DNA of 64,000 nt from Lonicera japonica (lineage: Eukaryota > Streptophyta > Magnoliopsida > Dipsacales > Caprifoliaceae), in NCBI GenBank assembly GCA_021464415.1, contig CM038467.1, positions 45,879,715 through 45,943,714 of the forward strand, written 5' to 3'. This document shows, in pieces, positions 22,989 to 36,091 of the stretch (its first letter is position 1; the number at the start of each line of letters is the position of its first letter). The position numbers and the translations under genes were made by a program. The notes under the pieces were generated by a model. That model was given only the letters and a program-made list of their open reading frames with translations, searched no databases and was not told the origin of the DNA.

Positions 22989-23759
22989 ATGCCCGAAAAT
23001 TTGTACATTGATCTTTGCATAAGTCCACCAAGAGGCCAACCACTACCAAGGCATCCTACTCCTTCACCTACTCCTTCCGAAATGGCTAACGAGGACAATG
23101 AATCAAATATCGGAGAGAACGATAATCATACTAAACCGGTTCGAACAATGAGGGATTATCTTCAACCACCTCGGGCGACGTCTAATTCTTGCATCATTCT
23201 CCCCACCGGACAAGCGGGAACATTCTCCTTCAAGCCAGGTATGCTTCAACATATCCCCTCTTTTCATGGTATGGAATCCGAAAATCCGTACTTACATTTG
23301 AAAGATTTCGAGGAAGTTTGCTCCACGTTTCGTGAGGCAAACACCAATGAGGAACTAATGCGTTTAAAACTTTTTCTTTTCTCCTTAAAAGATAAAGGAA
23401 AATTATGGTTGAATGCTCTAAGACCGCAATCTATTCGGTCTTGGCAAGTACTTCAATCGGAGTTTTTGAAAAAATTCTTTCCCGTCCATCGGACCAACGC
23501 TTTGAGAAGGGCGATATCCAATTTTTCGCCAAAAGAAAATGAAAGTTTTTACAAGTGTTGGGAAAGATACAAGGAACTTTTAAACGCATGTCCTCACCAT
23601 GGCCACGAAACATGGAGCCTTGTAAGCTATTTTTACGAATCTCTTACTCCCAAAATGCGTACATTTGTAGAGACCATGTGTAATGGTCAATTTTTGAGTA
23701 AAATTCCCGAGGAGGCCTTGTTGTATTTTGATAAATTGGCGGAAGGTGCCCAAAATTGA
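22989..23759 (+). pseudogene. gag: Athila element 2 Gag, N-terminal open segment
   Basis: 257 codons including the stop, from the ATG that corresponds to the element 1 start; an earlier GTG at 22953 also keeps the frame open. The gag domain is present (FLFSLKDKGKLWLNALRP, FYKCWERYKELLNACPHH). It ends at TGA (23757-23759), where element 1 has TGG (Trp) in the same phrase. This sequence is clearly more diverged from element 1 than the downstream region is. Confidence 0.82.
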
Positions 23760-24569
23760 AACACCTATACCGAGGAACCTAAGGCCAAACCTCTGGGAAA
23801 GGGTGGGTTGTGCCAAATATCCAATGATGATGACATGGGGGTAAGGTTGTTCCAATTGTCTAAGAAGGTAGTGGCCTTAGAGACAAACAAGCTTAGAGAT
23901 GTCAATGTAGTGTCATCAAGTCAATTGTGTGTCATTTGTGAGAAGGTGGGACATTCCACGGAGGAGTGTCACACAATTCCGGCCTTCAAAGAGGTCCTTC
24001 AAAGTCCCTCACAAATCAATGCTATGAACTCATACTCTAGGCCAAACAATGACCCATTTTCTCAAAGGTACAATGAAGGGTGGAGGAATCATCCTAACTT
24101 TAGTTGGGGGGGAAATCAAAATGCTCATCAAAATGCAAATTCAAACTCCTACCAACAAAGGCCACCTCCACCTCAAAACAACTATTTTGGCCAAACCAAC
24201 CCAAACCCAAATTCAAATTTAGAGTCTCTTTTGCGGCAATTTATAGATAAGACCAATAGAGAGGTTAGTGATTTGAAAACCCAAATGTCCAAACTCACAA
24301 CCGCATTGTCTACTCAAGAAAAAGGAAAGTTTTCGGCCCAACCAATAGCTAATCCTAGAGGGCAAGCCATGATAGTTGAAGGAGAGTCGAGTGGGAATGT
24401 AGAGGAGTTGAAATCTATCACCATCCTTAGTAGTGGGAAAGAAATTGACAAAACTATAGTTCCTAAGGTCAAAAAGCCGGTGGACATAGCCGAGTCAAGT
24501 CAAGTTGATGAGATCACCTTAGAAGAGAGAATGAGGGAAGAAGAGAAAGTTGGAAAAGAGGATTTATAG
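23760..24569 (+). pseudogene. Athila element 2 Gag C-terminal segment
   Basis: Same frame as the preceding segment (the frame is open from 23760). It contains the intact zinc knuckle CVICEKVGHSTEEC and the Asn/Gln/Pro-rich tail. It ends at TAG (24567-24569) where element 1 reads GAG. Similarity to element 1 rises sharply from about the zinc knuckle. Confidence 0.78.
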
Positions 24570-26567
24570 AAAATCAAGAATAGCGTCAAAATTCCTTTTT
24601 CGGAGAGGTTATCTCAACCTTTCAAGGAGACCCGAAATGCCGAAATTCTTGATGTGTTCAAACAAGTGAAAATTAACATTCCATTGCTTGATGCGGTGAA
24701 ACAAATTCCTTCTTATGCAAAATTTTTAAAAGATTTATGCACAACTAAGAGGCGATTGAATGTTAAAAAAAAGGCATTTATGGCGGAACAAGTGAGTTCA
24801 ATAATGCAAGGCACTCGAATTCCAAAATTCAAAGATCCCGGTTACCCCACCATTTTTTGTTTGATTGGCAACTTTAGAATCAAAAATGCATTGCTTGATC
24901 TGGGGGCGAGTGTTAATGTTTTGCCATTTTCGGTCTACCAACAATTGGGTTTAGGAGAGTTGAAACCCACGAAAGTCACGATCCAATTGGCGGATCGATC
25001 GGTCAAGATTCCAAGGGGAATTGTAGAGGATGTCCTAATTCAAATTGATAAATTCTATTTTTCTATGGATTTCATAGTTCTTGACATGCAACCGGTATCC
25101 AATCCCGGAAATGAGATTCCCGTAATTTTGGGAAAACTCTTTCTTGCAACATCAAATGCTATCATCAATTGCAAGAATGGGATTGTAAAATTGGCCTTTG
25201 GAAATATGACTCTTGAGCTCAACGTGTTTTCAATAAGTAACAAACAAGATGATTTTGATGATGAAATTGAACATGTAAACATGATAGAGTCACTAGTACA
25301 AGACCATTTTTCTTTCACTTATGAATCGGAATCATTGGAAGATTTGCTAACCACTCCCAATGATCCCGAGGAATGTGTGCATTTGTTTTCTTTAGATGAT
25401 AGGAACAAGGAAGAACTCTTGAAGAATGAAGAAAATGCACAAGTGGAACCACCAAATCTTGAAGGAAAGATGGAGCTCAAGCCTCTTCCTAGCAATTTGA
25501 AGTACGCTTTCCTAGGTGCTTTTGAAACTTACCCCATGGTAATTTCTTCCGAACTCTCAAAGGATCAAGAAGAACGGTTGGTAAGTATGCTAAATAAGTA
25601 TCAAAAAGCTTTTCGGTGGAAGTTGGCCGACCTCCAAGGAATTAATCCATTGATTTGCACACACAAAATTCACTTGGAGGAAGGTGCAAAGCCATCAAGA
25701 CAATTTCAACGCCGGTTAAATCCTCACATGCAAGAAGTAGTAAGAACCGAGGTATTGAAATTGCTTGATGCCAAGATCATCTATCCAATTTCGGATAGCA
25801 AATGGGTAAGTCCGACCCAAGTTGTACCTAAAAAATCCAAGCTTACGGTAGTAAAAAATGAAAATAATGAGTTGATACCCCAAAGAGTCACCACCGGGTG
25901 GCGAATGTGCATAGACTACCGTAAGTTAAATGAAGTCACTAGAAATGACCATTTTCCTCTTCCATTTTTAGATCAAACACTTGAAAGAGTGGTGGGTCAT
26001 GAGTTCTATTCTTTTTTAAACGGATTTTTTGGGTATAACCAAATCGAAATTGATCTTGGGGACCAAGAAAAAACAACCTTCACATGTCCGTTTGGTACTT
26101 TTGCTTATCGAAAAATGCCTTTTGGTTTGTGCAATGCACCGGCCACTTTTCAAAGAAGTATGTTGAGCATATTTAGCGATATGGTAGAGAAAACTCTAGA
26201 GGTTTTGATGGACGATTTTACCGTTTACGGTAAGTCGTTTGATAATTGTTTGCTCAATGTTGAACATGTGTTAGCAAGGTGTATCGAGAAGCAACTCATC
26301 CTTAATTGGGAGAAATGCCACTTCATGGTGACAAAGGGCATTGTATTGGGCCATGTTATATCGGGAAAAGGCATTGAAGTAGACAAGACGAAGATCGAGC
26401 TTATCTCAAAGCTCCCCACCCCCAAGTCAATCAAGGATGTTCGCTCATTCTTGGGGCATGCCGGATTCTACCAAAGGTTCATTCAAAATTTTAGCACTAT
26501 TGCTAAACCCATGTGCAAGTTGCTCTTGAAAGATGCCCCATTTGAATGGACCAAGGAATGTGAATAA
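24570..26567 (+). pseudogene. pol: Athila element 2 protease and reverse transcriptase
   Basis: Same frame. The protease motif is DLGASVNVLP and the RT follows. In the [12 protein letters not shown] of element 1 reads FLNGFFGYNQ: the motif A catalytic Asp is Asn (AAC at 26019-26021). The second box reads LMDDFTVYG. The segment ends at TAA (26565-26567) where element 1 has GAA, between RT and RNase H. The Asp-to-Asn change alone should abolish polymerase activity. Confidence 0.85.
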
Positions 26568-27569
26568 GCCTTTGTAAAACTCAAGCACATGCTCACTACC
26601 GCACCCATCATCCAAACCCCCGATTGGAGTTTGCCATTCGAACTCATGTGCGGTGCAAGCGATTACGCCGTGGGGGCGGTCCTCGGCCAAAGAAAGGACA
26701 AAAAGCCCGGGGTCATTTACTATGCAAGCCGAACTCTCAATGAGGCTCAAATGAACTACACCACCACCGAGAAAGAACTCTTGGCTATTGTCTTTGCCCT
26801 CGACAAATTTCGGTCTTACCTCATTGGGTCACCTATTGTCATTTTCACCGATCATGCGGCCCTCAAGTATCTTTTCACAAAGAAAGATGCAAAGCCAAGG
26901 CTTCTAAGATGGATTCTTCTCCTACAAGAATTTAATCTTTTCATAAAGGATAAGAAGGGTGTCGAAAATGTGGTGGTGGACCATTTATCTCGCCTTTCAT
27001 TCACCGACCACATTGAAGAGAGTACTATTAAAGACTGTTTTCCGGATGAGCAACTATTCACAATCTCTTCCTCACCATGGTATGCCGATATCATGAACTA
27101 TCTTGTCACCGAAAAAATGCCAAGCCATTGGAATGCCCAAGACCGAAGAAAATTCTTGTCCGAGGTCAACCGTTTCTATTGGGATGACCCGTACTTGTTC
27201 AAGTATGGGGAGGATCAAATCATTCGACGATGTATTCCCAATGACGAGTTCGAAAAAGTTTTAAGCTTTTGCCATAATGAAGCTTGTGGTGGACATTTCT
27301 CAGCCAAAAAGACGGCCGCCAAGATCTTGCAAAGTGGCCTTTATTGGCCAACAGTGTTCAAAGATGCCTACCAACATTGCAAATCTCGCCCGAGATGCCA
27401 AATGTTAGGAGGGATTACAAGAAAAAGCATGATGCCGCTTAATCCAATCTTGGTGATTGAAGTGTTCTATTGTTGGGGAATCGATTTCATGGGACCATTC
27501 CCGTCCTCTTTCGGTAACCTTTATATTTTAGTAGCGGTTGACTATATTTCCAAGTGGGTAGAGGCCTAA
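26568..27569 (+). pseudogene. pol: Athila element 2 RNase H and integrase N-terminal half
   Basis: Same frame. RNase H reads [15 protein letters not shown]: the first catalytic Asp is Gly (GGT at 26652-26654). The integrase begins with H-x6-H, but the C-x2-C half reads CKSRPRC with Arg in place of the expected Cys. The core motif GIDFMGPF is present. It ends at TAA (27567-27569) where element 1 has TTA. Confidence 0.82.
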
Positions 27570-28364
27570 GCTTGTAAGAAAAATGTTCACAAAGTGGTGA
27601 TCCGATTTTTAAAAGAAAATATTCTTGCAGGGTTTGGCACTCCCAAAGCGATTATAAGCGATGGTGGTACTCATTTTTGCAATAAACCTTTTGAATCTTT
27701 AATGCAAAAATATGGGGTAAATCACAAAGTATCACTCGCTTATCATCTGCAAACCAATGGCCAAGCCGAACTTGCCAATAGGGAGATAAAGCAAATTCTT
27801 GAAAAAACGGTAAATCTAAATCGCAAGGATTGGTCATTGCGTCTTAACGATGCACTTTGGGCTTACCGTACGGCTTTTAAAATAATTTTAGGAATGTCTC
27901 CCTATCGGATAGTATATGGCAAGCCTTGCCATCTTCCCGTTGAATTGGAACATAGAGCATTTTGGGCAATTAAAATGATGAACTTTGATTTGAAAAAAGC
28001 TGAAAGCAACCGAAAGTTGCAACTTGAGGAGTTGGAGGAATTAAGAAGGGATGTATACCAAAATGCTAAGATAAGCAAAGAACGTGCAAAATTTTTTCAT
28101 GATAAATCTATTCTAAGAAAAGAATTTAAACTCGGGCACAAAGTTCTAGTTTATGTCACGCGTTTGCATCTTTTCCCGGGAAAGCTGAAATCTCGTTGGA
28201 CCGGCCCATACATTATTCGACATGTATTCCCTTTTGCGGCCGTGAATGTTGAGGATCCCAAAACCGGCTTTGTGTTCAAAGTGAACGGACAACGCCTTAA
28301 GCCATTTTTTGAATTCCCACCTCAAGAGGAGTCCACCACTCTTGAAGATCCGACCTATACCTAA
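27570..28364 (+). pseudogene. pol: Athila element 2 integrase C-terminal half
   Basis: Same frame. It holds SDGGTHF and ELANREIK, the second and third acidic positions of the integrase core, then the C-terminal domain ending near DPTYT and TAA. It diverges from element 1 much more than the RT region does. Confidence 0.82.
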
Positions 28365-29774
28365 TAAGCATAGGTGTTGTTTGTATATAAGTTTTACTTT
28401 TATAAAAAAAAAAGGAGAAGAAAAAAAAAACAATTTTTTTTTTTTGCTTTATTTTATTTCCTTCCTTTTTGGGTTTGGTTTGATAAACATGATATGAGGA
28501 TTGAAATGTGGTTGTAATGCATGCATGTTATGTTTTATCTAATTATAACCCGTCTTTTTTGTTAGTGTGTACATATAGTAATTTTGCTTTGAAAATAGCT
28601 CTCTTTTTCTCATGAAAATCGAAAAGCCAAACGGAAGACTGCCGATTTCTTATTCTCTTCACATTGAGGACAATGTGTTCTTCAAGTTGGGGGGTAATGT
28701 ACTTAAACTTTAACTTTAATGGCTTTTCAATTTCTGAAATTTTCATGTGTTTAGAGCTTAAAAAAAAAAATTTGAAAGTTTGAAAAATGATGAATGATTA
28801 AAAAAATTACAAAAAATGATGATGATTAGTTCATTAGCTATTGGCATGAATTCCTTGATCTAGATGGAATTTTGAGTTATAATCTACATTGCTTTACTTC
28901 AATTAGATTCATGACCCTAGAAACGTCCCTTAAAATGTGTAAATGCTTCAAGTAGAGAAATTCTTTCGTAACACTTAGAGTAATTTTTATTTTGTGAAGA
29001 GGAAATTCTTGTCCAAAATTGATGAAAGTTTTTTCGAAAAGATCCTCCAATAGAGAGGACAAATGCATGGCACTTTGGAAATCTTGGATGACTTTTAATC
29101 CTAATATTGACTTAAAACTTCACTTGACTAAATCATAAGTCTTTTTGTCTAATATTATGGATAGGTAAAGGTTACCATGTGGGAAAGGGTGAATAGCTTC
29201 CTTCAAGCTTAATAAATAAGCATAAAATGTCAAATTTTATATAGTGAGTCTGCTGCTCCCCCTAGAGATGAAAACCGCCTTGAACTAATTTAGCGAAAAT
29301 TCCAAGAAAATATAAGAAAAGTGCTTAGAAATGGACAAAAATTTAAAACTTTCATTTTTGAAGGAAATTCCTCTTCCATATCTAATGATCAATACTCTTT
29401 GTGTTTAAATGAGAATTATGCTAATATAAGGCTTAGCATGTGATTAAAGGGAAGTATGTGTTAAGTTTCTATAGGAGATAAGCAATTTAGATAGTCATTC
29501 AAAAACCCACAAGTCTAGAAATAGTGATAGTAATGTCATAAGCTTTGCAAATTAAACTTTTTGAAATCATCATTCTCGTCATTCACCGTGATCAAACTTT
29601 TGATGTTTGTAGGTATCATCACTGTAAACCTTCACGAGACAAACCTTGTCTTCTAAGGGAACTTGGAAGTTTTTAAAATGACTTAGTGCATTATATCAAT
29701 GCATTATCGGATAATATTATTTTGCTTTTATTTATCTTGTTAAGGGACTAGCAAGAGATAAGTCGGGGGGGAGT
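28365..29774 (+). mobile_element. Non-coding 3' internal region of element 2
   Basis: Contains the stem-loop ACATTG-AGGA-CAATGT (28661-28676), then caagttggggggt (28683-28695). A phrase shared with elements 0 and 1 lies near 29610-29660, and the polypurine tract agtcgggggggagt is at 29761-29774. No open frame with a recognisable domain. Confidence 0.75.
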
Positions 29775-31037
29775 TGATAAACGCTTAATATTGTCATTCA
29801 TACGCTCATTTTCGGAGTTGTTTGACGCGTTTATTTCTCTAAAACTACTCGGTTTGCCAACTTATTTCGCGATTAGTCTCGTAGCACTTTTGTATTTAAC
29901 AATGCTTGAAAATGCACATTTTGTGTTAATTTTGGTGTCTTTAGATTTTAAGAAATATTGTATTTAATAAAATAGTGGAATTTTCCATGGACAAAAAGAA
30001 TCCAAGAAAGTAAGTCTCCATTTGATTAAAGAGCATCCAAGAAAGTGGAAGTCTCCATGTCCATGTGATTAAAGAGAGAAAGTGGAATTGTCCATGTGAT
30101 TAAAGAGCATCCAAGATAGTGGAATTCTCCACCAAAAATAAAAAACAACATTGTTTATTTTTGGCATCCAACAAAACTCTCCTATTTATAGTCTTCATTG
30201 TTGCTTTGGAAAGGGGATCTTAGTCTTATTTTTATTTCTCATTTCTCAATTTATAGAGAGCTTGTAATATTATTTTCTAGAGAGAGAAATGGAGTTCACT
30301 TTTATAATTCTTGTCTCTACATTTATTATGGAGTAAATTTCTTTGCTAAGGCTAAAAGATGAAATTTGCAATGCATTAATTATGTAAGTTCAATTCTCAT
30401 TCCATTGTTAGTATCGTTAAATACTTTTTGAATCCTTCATTTTCTCCATTTTTTCAACCATTCATAAGCTAGTAAGATAATTTCCATATGATGATTTGAC
30501 TTTGTATGCCTTGTATACATAGATCTCAAGCATTAATGGAGAGATGGTACACTTGTGTATTTCTTACTAGCCTATGTCCATTCTTTCTTTGAATGAGATA
30601 CTTTTCATTGCCAAGCATGATTAGTTTTTGAATATTCATAGAAACACCATAAATTTGAGATTTTAATCTTTATGTACTTTAATGATATGTTGAGTGCTTT
30701 CTACACTTTATGTGATTTTAAGACTCATCATCTTCTTAGTTAAAGTGTTGCCAAAGATGATCTTTTAAATTTATGTCATAAACAACTTCATTAATCATTT
30801 TAAGGATTCAATTTGTATTTATCAAATAAGTCTATATAGGACGGTTTGACTTCCACCTAGACCTCCCAATCTTAGACAAATGAAATGTTATGATTTATCG
30901 AGCTAAACTCCTTGTAGTTGGCCATTTTCATAATCAAGTCATTTGTCTAGGGGAAACTAACAATGAGTTCTTAAATGCATAGTTTAAATTTATGCCTTTT
31001 CTTTTTGTGTATTTTAAGTTTGAATCTTGGTTGATAT
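29775..31037 (+). mobile_element. 3' LTR of element 2, first part
   Basis: Homologous to 21100-22362. It stops at GATAT (31033-31037), where the copia element is inserted. It continues at 39394, where GATAT is repeated. Confidence 0.88.
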
Positions 31038-32575
31038 TGTAGGTCGGAAAATACCCTAGAGGGAGGTGAATAGGGTTTTAAAAACTTAATGCGGAATTAA
31101 AAATCTTTTCGAAAATGTTTAAGTAAAATAATTTACTAAACAAATTTATCAAGGAATGTAAGCAAATAAATAATCAAGTATAAGAGCAAATAAATAAGTA
31201 ATCTCAAACAATTTAAACAATCAATAATAAAGAGATTGAGTAAGAAAGATTGAACCAATTTGAAGTCGAAGATTTTTTGTCCACGGTTCGGCTTGTTCCC
31301 CCTACTCTGCGCTCGGTTAGTTCCTCGAGAATTTTCACTATAACCGATCTCCTTCCGGGTGAAGATCAAACCTCTACAAGTGTATTCTTCTCACACACTC
31401 TTACAAGTATTGAAACCACCTTCAATACTTTCACAAGAAATCCCTCTTGCTAATCAATGAGATACACATCTCATAAATATGATTTGAATAAGTTTTGGTG
31501 GCTAACACCAATGTACAATATCTCTCTTGTGTATAACAAAATACAAATGAAGCTCACACTAAGAGATATCAAAATTGATCAAAGTATATAGCTCAAAAAT
31601 GAAGAATTTGATCAATAAAATGAATTGAATACTTGAACAACTTTGTATATATGTAAAATAAGTTTGTAGAATGATTCAAGTGTGTTAAAACATGTCTAAG
31701 ACATCATATTTATAGCTTACAAAATCATATGGCCGTTGGGGATGATTAAGAGAGGTTTTGGCTCCAAGGTATACATTTTCAAACTTACCAACAGCTAGTT
31801 TTGACAAAAAAATTCAAAATTGTTTTGTTAATTTCTCCCAATTGGACCGTTGGATCATGCTCAAATTTTAGTCAAAATTGCCAGGAGATGTTGTCTAACT
31901 ACTGTAAAAATTTCAAAATGATCGGAGTTCGGGAAGTCCTCCAAATTACCGTTAGATCAAAACTGGGCAAAAATTGAGCGAATTTCAAATGTAAAAATAA
32001 AAATATTTTTGCAATTTAATAATTTAGTTCCAAATAAAATTCTAATGATTTTTGAACCTCAAATATATGTTTCTAAGATACCCATTTTTATTATAGCTTA
32101 AAATATGATCATTTAAAATTAATATGAATTTATTTTGAAACCGGGTTTTTGTAAAATGATGTTTTTCAAATAAATTCAATTTGAAGCTCGTTTGAATCAA
32201 TCTTTAAAATAAGCAAGAATATGTTTGAGCTATATAATCAATCAATTAAGTATCTTTACATAAAATCTAAGCACTCACTCCATTTAATAATAATTCGAGT
32301 CTTCGTGATGCTTGATTTTTTTGTGCGTATCTTCACTTGTTTGATGTTCTTGATCCTTTCTTGATTTTGTATAGCACATGTATATCACTTGAGTTCATTT
32401 CTTGTGAGTAGAGGCGTTTGTAAAACTTTTGTGAGATTTGCTTCGGTTTGAAGTTACACTTAGTCGGAAGATATATCGGTTAAAATGGCTATCATCATTG
32501 GAACAACCGAGTTAAATAACACTTTATTAACTTATTGTAATTATCAAAATAAGATTAATTGACTTAAGGTCAACA
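31038..32575 (-). mobile_element. 3' LTR of the copia element
   Basis: On the plus strand it runs from TGTAGGTCGG to GGTCAACA. It is the 3' LTR because the polypurine tracts lie next to it (32576-32760) and the element reads leftward. Confidence 0.9.
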
Positions 32576-32760
32576 ATCTCCCCCTTTTTGATGATGACAA
32601 TAGAGTTAATGTGTGTTTATAAAAAGATAATAATTTTAAGCATATGAATGATATGCTCCCCCTAAATAGGTGCATAGATAAAAGTATACAAACAATTATC
32701 GATAGGTGCATAGATAAAAATGACACACACACACAACACACATACTTCTCCCCCTTTTTC
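32576..32760 (-). other. Multiple polypurine tracts of the copia element
   Basis: Three copies of a CTCCCCCT word (plus strand) lie between the RNase H end and the LTR: about 32578-32585, 32656-32663 and 32747-32754. On the coding strand these are purine tracts such as AAAAAGGGGGAGAT. The first abuts the LTR and is the likely functional tract. Repeated tracts here are described for Sireviruses. Confidence 0.7.
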
Positions 32761-32953
32761 TTCATCAAAAAGGAGGGAATCAGTAATTATCAATCTAAAG
32801 CTACAAAAATATTTGTTAATACTCATAATAATGTGTACATTAATGCAAGCAAATTTTATATAAAATAAAAATAAAAGAAAATTAAGTATAATTAAATAAT
32901 ATATGCTCAAAATTAAGCATTATCAATCCCTTTTATGAACTTTTTGGAATAAA

Positions 32954-34444
32954 CTAGATATCACAAGCTCTAGTCATACCGAGTTCACGTCGAATAGTGC
33001 AAAAACGATCATCCGAAAGTGGCTTAGTGAATATATCCGCAAATTGCGATTCGGTGCCAACGAATTCAATATCAACATCACCATTTTGCACATGATCACG
33101 AATAAAATGATATCTTATCTCAATGTGCTTAGTACGTGAATGTTGTATGGGGTTCTTGGTCAAACTTATGGCACTTGTGTTGTCATATTTAATGGGAATG
33201 TGGCTAAGACTAATTCCAAAGTCTTCTAGTTGTTGTTTAATATATAAAGTTTGTGCACAACAACTTCCGGCCGCCACGTATTCCGCTTCAGCCGTTGAAA
33301 GGGCCACCGAATTTTGTTTCTTACTTGACCAAGATACTAGTGCGTGTCCTAAAAAATGACATGTGCCACTAGTGCTTTTCCTATCGATTTTGCAACCCGC
33401 AAAATCCGCATCGGAATAACTAATTAAGTCAAATGAGTTCTCTCTTGGGTACCATAAACCCAATGAACTAGTACCGGAAAGATAACGGAAAATTCGTTTT
33501 ACGACAAGTAAATGTGATTCTTTAGGATCCGCTTGAAATCGTGCACAAAGACATACACTAAACATAATGTTCGGTCTAGACGCCGTCAAATATAATAAAC
33601 TACCAATCATACCTCGATATTTCTTGATGTCCACACTTTTACCTTTCTCGTCTTTGTCAAGTTTCAATGTTGAACTCATAGGAGTGCTCATGGATTTGGC
33701 TCCTTTCATGTCGAATTTCTTTAAAAGCTCCTTCACATACTTCTCTTGATTAATGAAGATGCCTTCTTTGCATTGTTTCACTTGTAATCGAAGGAAGTAG
33801 TTCATTTCTCCCATCATGCTCATTTCAAATTCCTTTTGCATACAAGTAGAAAATTCTTTGCAAAGATTGTCGTTAGTAGAACCAAATATAATATCATCAA
33901 CATAGATTTGTACAAGTAGCATGTCATTGTTATGATTTTTGATAAATAAGGTAGTATCAATTTTGCCTCTAACAAAACCATTGTTAATTAAAAATGAACT
34001 TAATCTATCATACCATGCTCTAGGTGCTTGTTTTAAACCATACAATGCTTTAGATAATTTAAATACATAATCCGGATAAATATGATTTTCAAAACCGGGA
34101 GGTTGTTTCACATAAACTTCCTCTTCAATATACCCATTCAAGAAAGCACTTTTCACATCCATTTGATATAATTTAAAATTCTTAAAACATGAATAAGCAA
34201 GTAGCATGCGAATTGCTTCTAAACGAGCTACGGGTGCATATGTTTCTTCATAATCAATGCCCTCCTCTTGATTGTATCCTTGGGAAACAAGTCTAGCTTT
34301 ATTTCTAACAATAACACCATTTTCATCCTTTTTATTTCGAAATACCCATTTAGTGCCTATAATAGTATGATCATTTGGTTTGGGAACAAGTGTCCACACT
34401 TTATTTCTCTCAAATTGATTAAGCTCTTCTTGCATAGCCATCAT
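32954..34444 (-). pseudogene. pol: Copia reverse transcriptase and RNase H
   Basis: 496 residues with the full copia [11 protein letters not shown] and [10 protein letters not shown] (about 49-74), [12 protein letters not shown] (about 93-104, catalytic Asp) and YVDDIIFGS (about 181-189). RNase H follows, with [15 protein letters not shown] and the closing ADIFTKPL motif. The frame continues from the protease-integrase segment through a TAG (34445-34447). That codon stands where family members commonly have a conserved residue just before AMQEELNQF. Catalytic residues look intact. Confidence 0.9.
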
Positions 34445-36055
34445 CTAAGATTCATCTTGTTCGGCTTCATTTATGTTTTTAGGCTCATATTGAGAAACAA
34501 ATGCCACATTATTGCAAACATTTCTTAAGGATGATCTAGTCATGACCTTACTAGATGGATCTCCAAGAATTTGATCAATAGGGTGGTTGGACACAAATTT
34601 CCAACTCCTAGGCAAATCATTTGAGTTTTGCTCGGCTGTATTTTCTAACTCCTTAGGAGGAGCTTGAGCACTCGAAGTTTCTTCCTTAGATGTATCATAA
34701 ATTTGAATATCCGAAACCTTTTGGATAATTTCAACATCGTCATCTGAACGTACTATGGGTGAGAAAGGATTTGTCTCATCAAATACAACATGCATAGATT
34801 CTTGTACTACTAAAATTTTCTTATTATAAACTCTATATGCTTTACTATTAGTGGCATACCCAAGAAAAATTCCTTCATCGGATTTAGCATCAAATTTTCC
34901 CAAGTGATCACGATCATTCAAAATAAAACATTTGTAACCAAAAACTTTAAAATATGCAATATTTGGTTTCTTGTCATTCCATAATTCATAGGGTGTCTTA
35001 TCTAACTTTTTACGAATAATAACACGATTAGTTACATAGCATGCGGTATTAACGGCTTCCGTCCAAAAATATTCCGGTAAAGAATGTTCATGTAACATGG
35101 TTCTAGACATCTCTTGAAGAGATCTATTTTTCCTTTCAACCACACCATTTTGTTGAGGAGTTCTAGGTGCCGAAAAGTTATGATTAATACCATACTCATC
35201 ACAAAAATTCTCAATATCAATATTATCAAATTCTCTACCTCTATCACTTCTAACATGTATAATAGAAGCACCCTTTTCATTTTGAACTTTTCTACATAAT
35301 TTAGCAAATACATGAGGCGTTTCATTTTTATGAGCAAGAAAGAATACCCAAGTAAATCTAGAAAAATCATCAACAATTACAAAGGCATACAATTTACCAC
35401 CTAAACTAGCAACCGAATTAGGTCCAAATAAATCTAAATGTAACATATCAAGTGGTCTAGTAGTAGTAATATCTTTCTTAGATTTAAAGGAAGATTTGTG
35501 TTGTTTACCAAGTTGACATGCATCACATATTTTATCTTTAACAAATTTAGTTTTTGGCAATCCTTTAACTAATTCCTTTTTAGATAATTTATTAATTAAA
35601 TCCATATTTGCATGACCTAATCTTCTATGCCATAACCAAGAAGCATCATTTAACACAGATAAATATTTAATATCTTGTTGAGATAAATCATCAAGTTCAA
35701 GAGTATATACGTTATTTGATCTATAAGCAACAAACATGATAGAATTATCACTAATATTTTTAACAATGCAACATTCGGATTTAAAAATAACTTCATAACC
35801 TTTATCACACAATTGACTAATACTAAGCAAGTTATGTTTTAAACCGTCAACAAGTAAAACATTATCAATATAAGAAGATTTATTACCAACCTTACCTATA
35901 CCAATGATTTTGCCTTTGGCGTTGTCCCCGAAAGTCACATTTCCTCCTTGCTTAGGAATAAGACTTAAGAAGTTGTTCTTATCTCCCGTCATGTGCTTTG
36001 AGCAACCACTATCCAAGAACCACTTGATTTTGCTACCTTTGGCTTTCAAGCACAC
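34445..36055 (-). pseudogene. pol: Copia protease and integrase
   Basis: 536 residues: the protease active site WFLDSGCSKHMTG (about 12-24), integrase zinc finger HRRLGH...CDACQLGK (about 145-190), core DLFGP, DRGREFDN and GVVERKNRSLQ (D, D, E), and the copia-specific C-terminus. It opens just after TAG (36056-36058) and ends at TAG (34445-34447), both in the gag-pol frame. The listed start codon is only the first permitted codon after the stop. Confidence 0.9.
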
Positions 36056-36091
36056 CTACACCATAACTTTAAGTAACTTCTCCTTTGGTAC

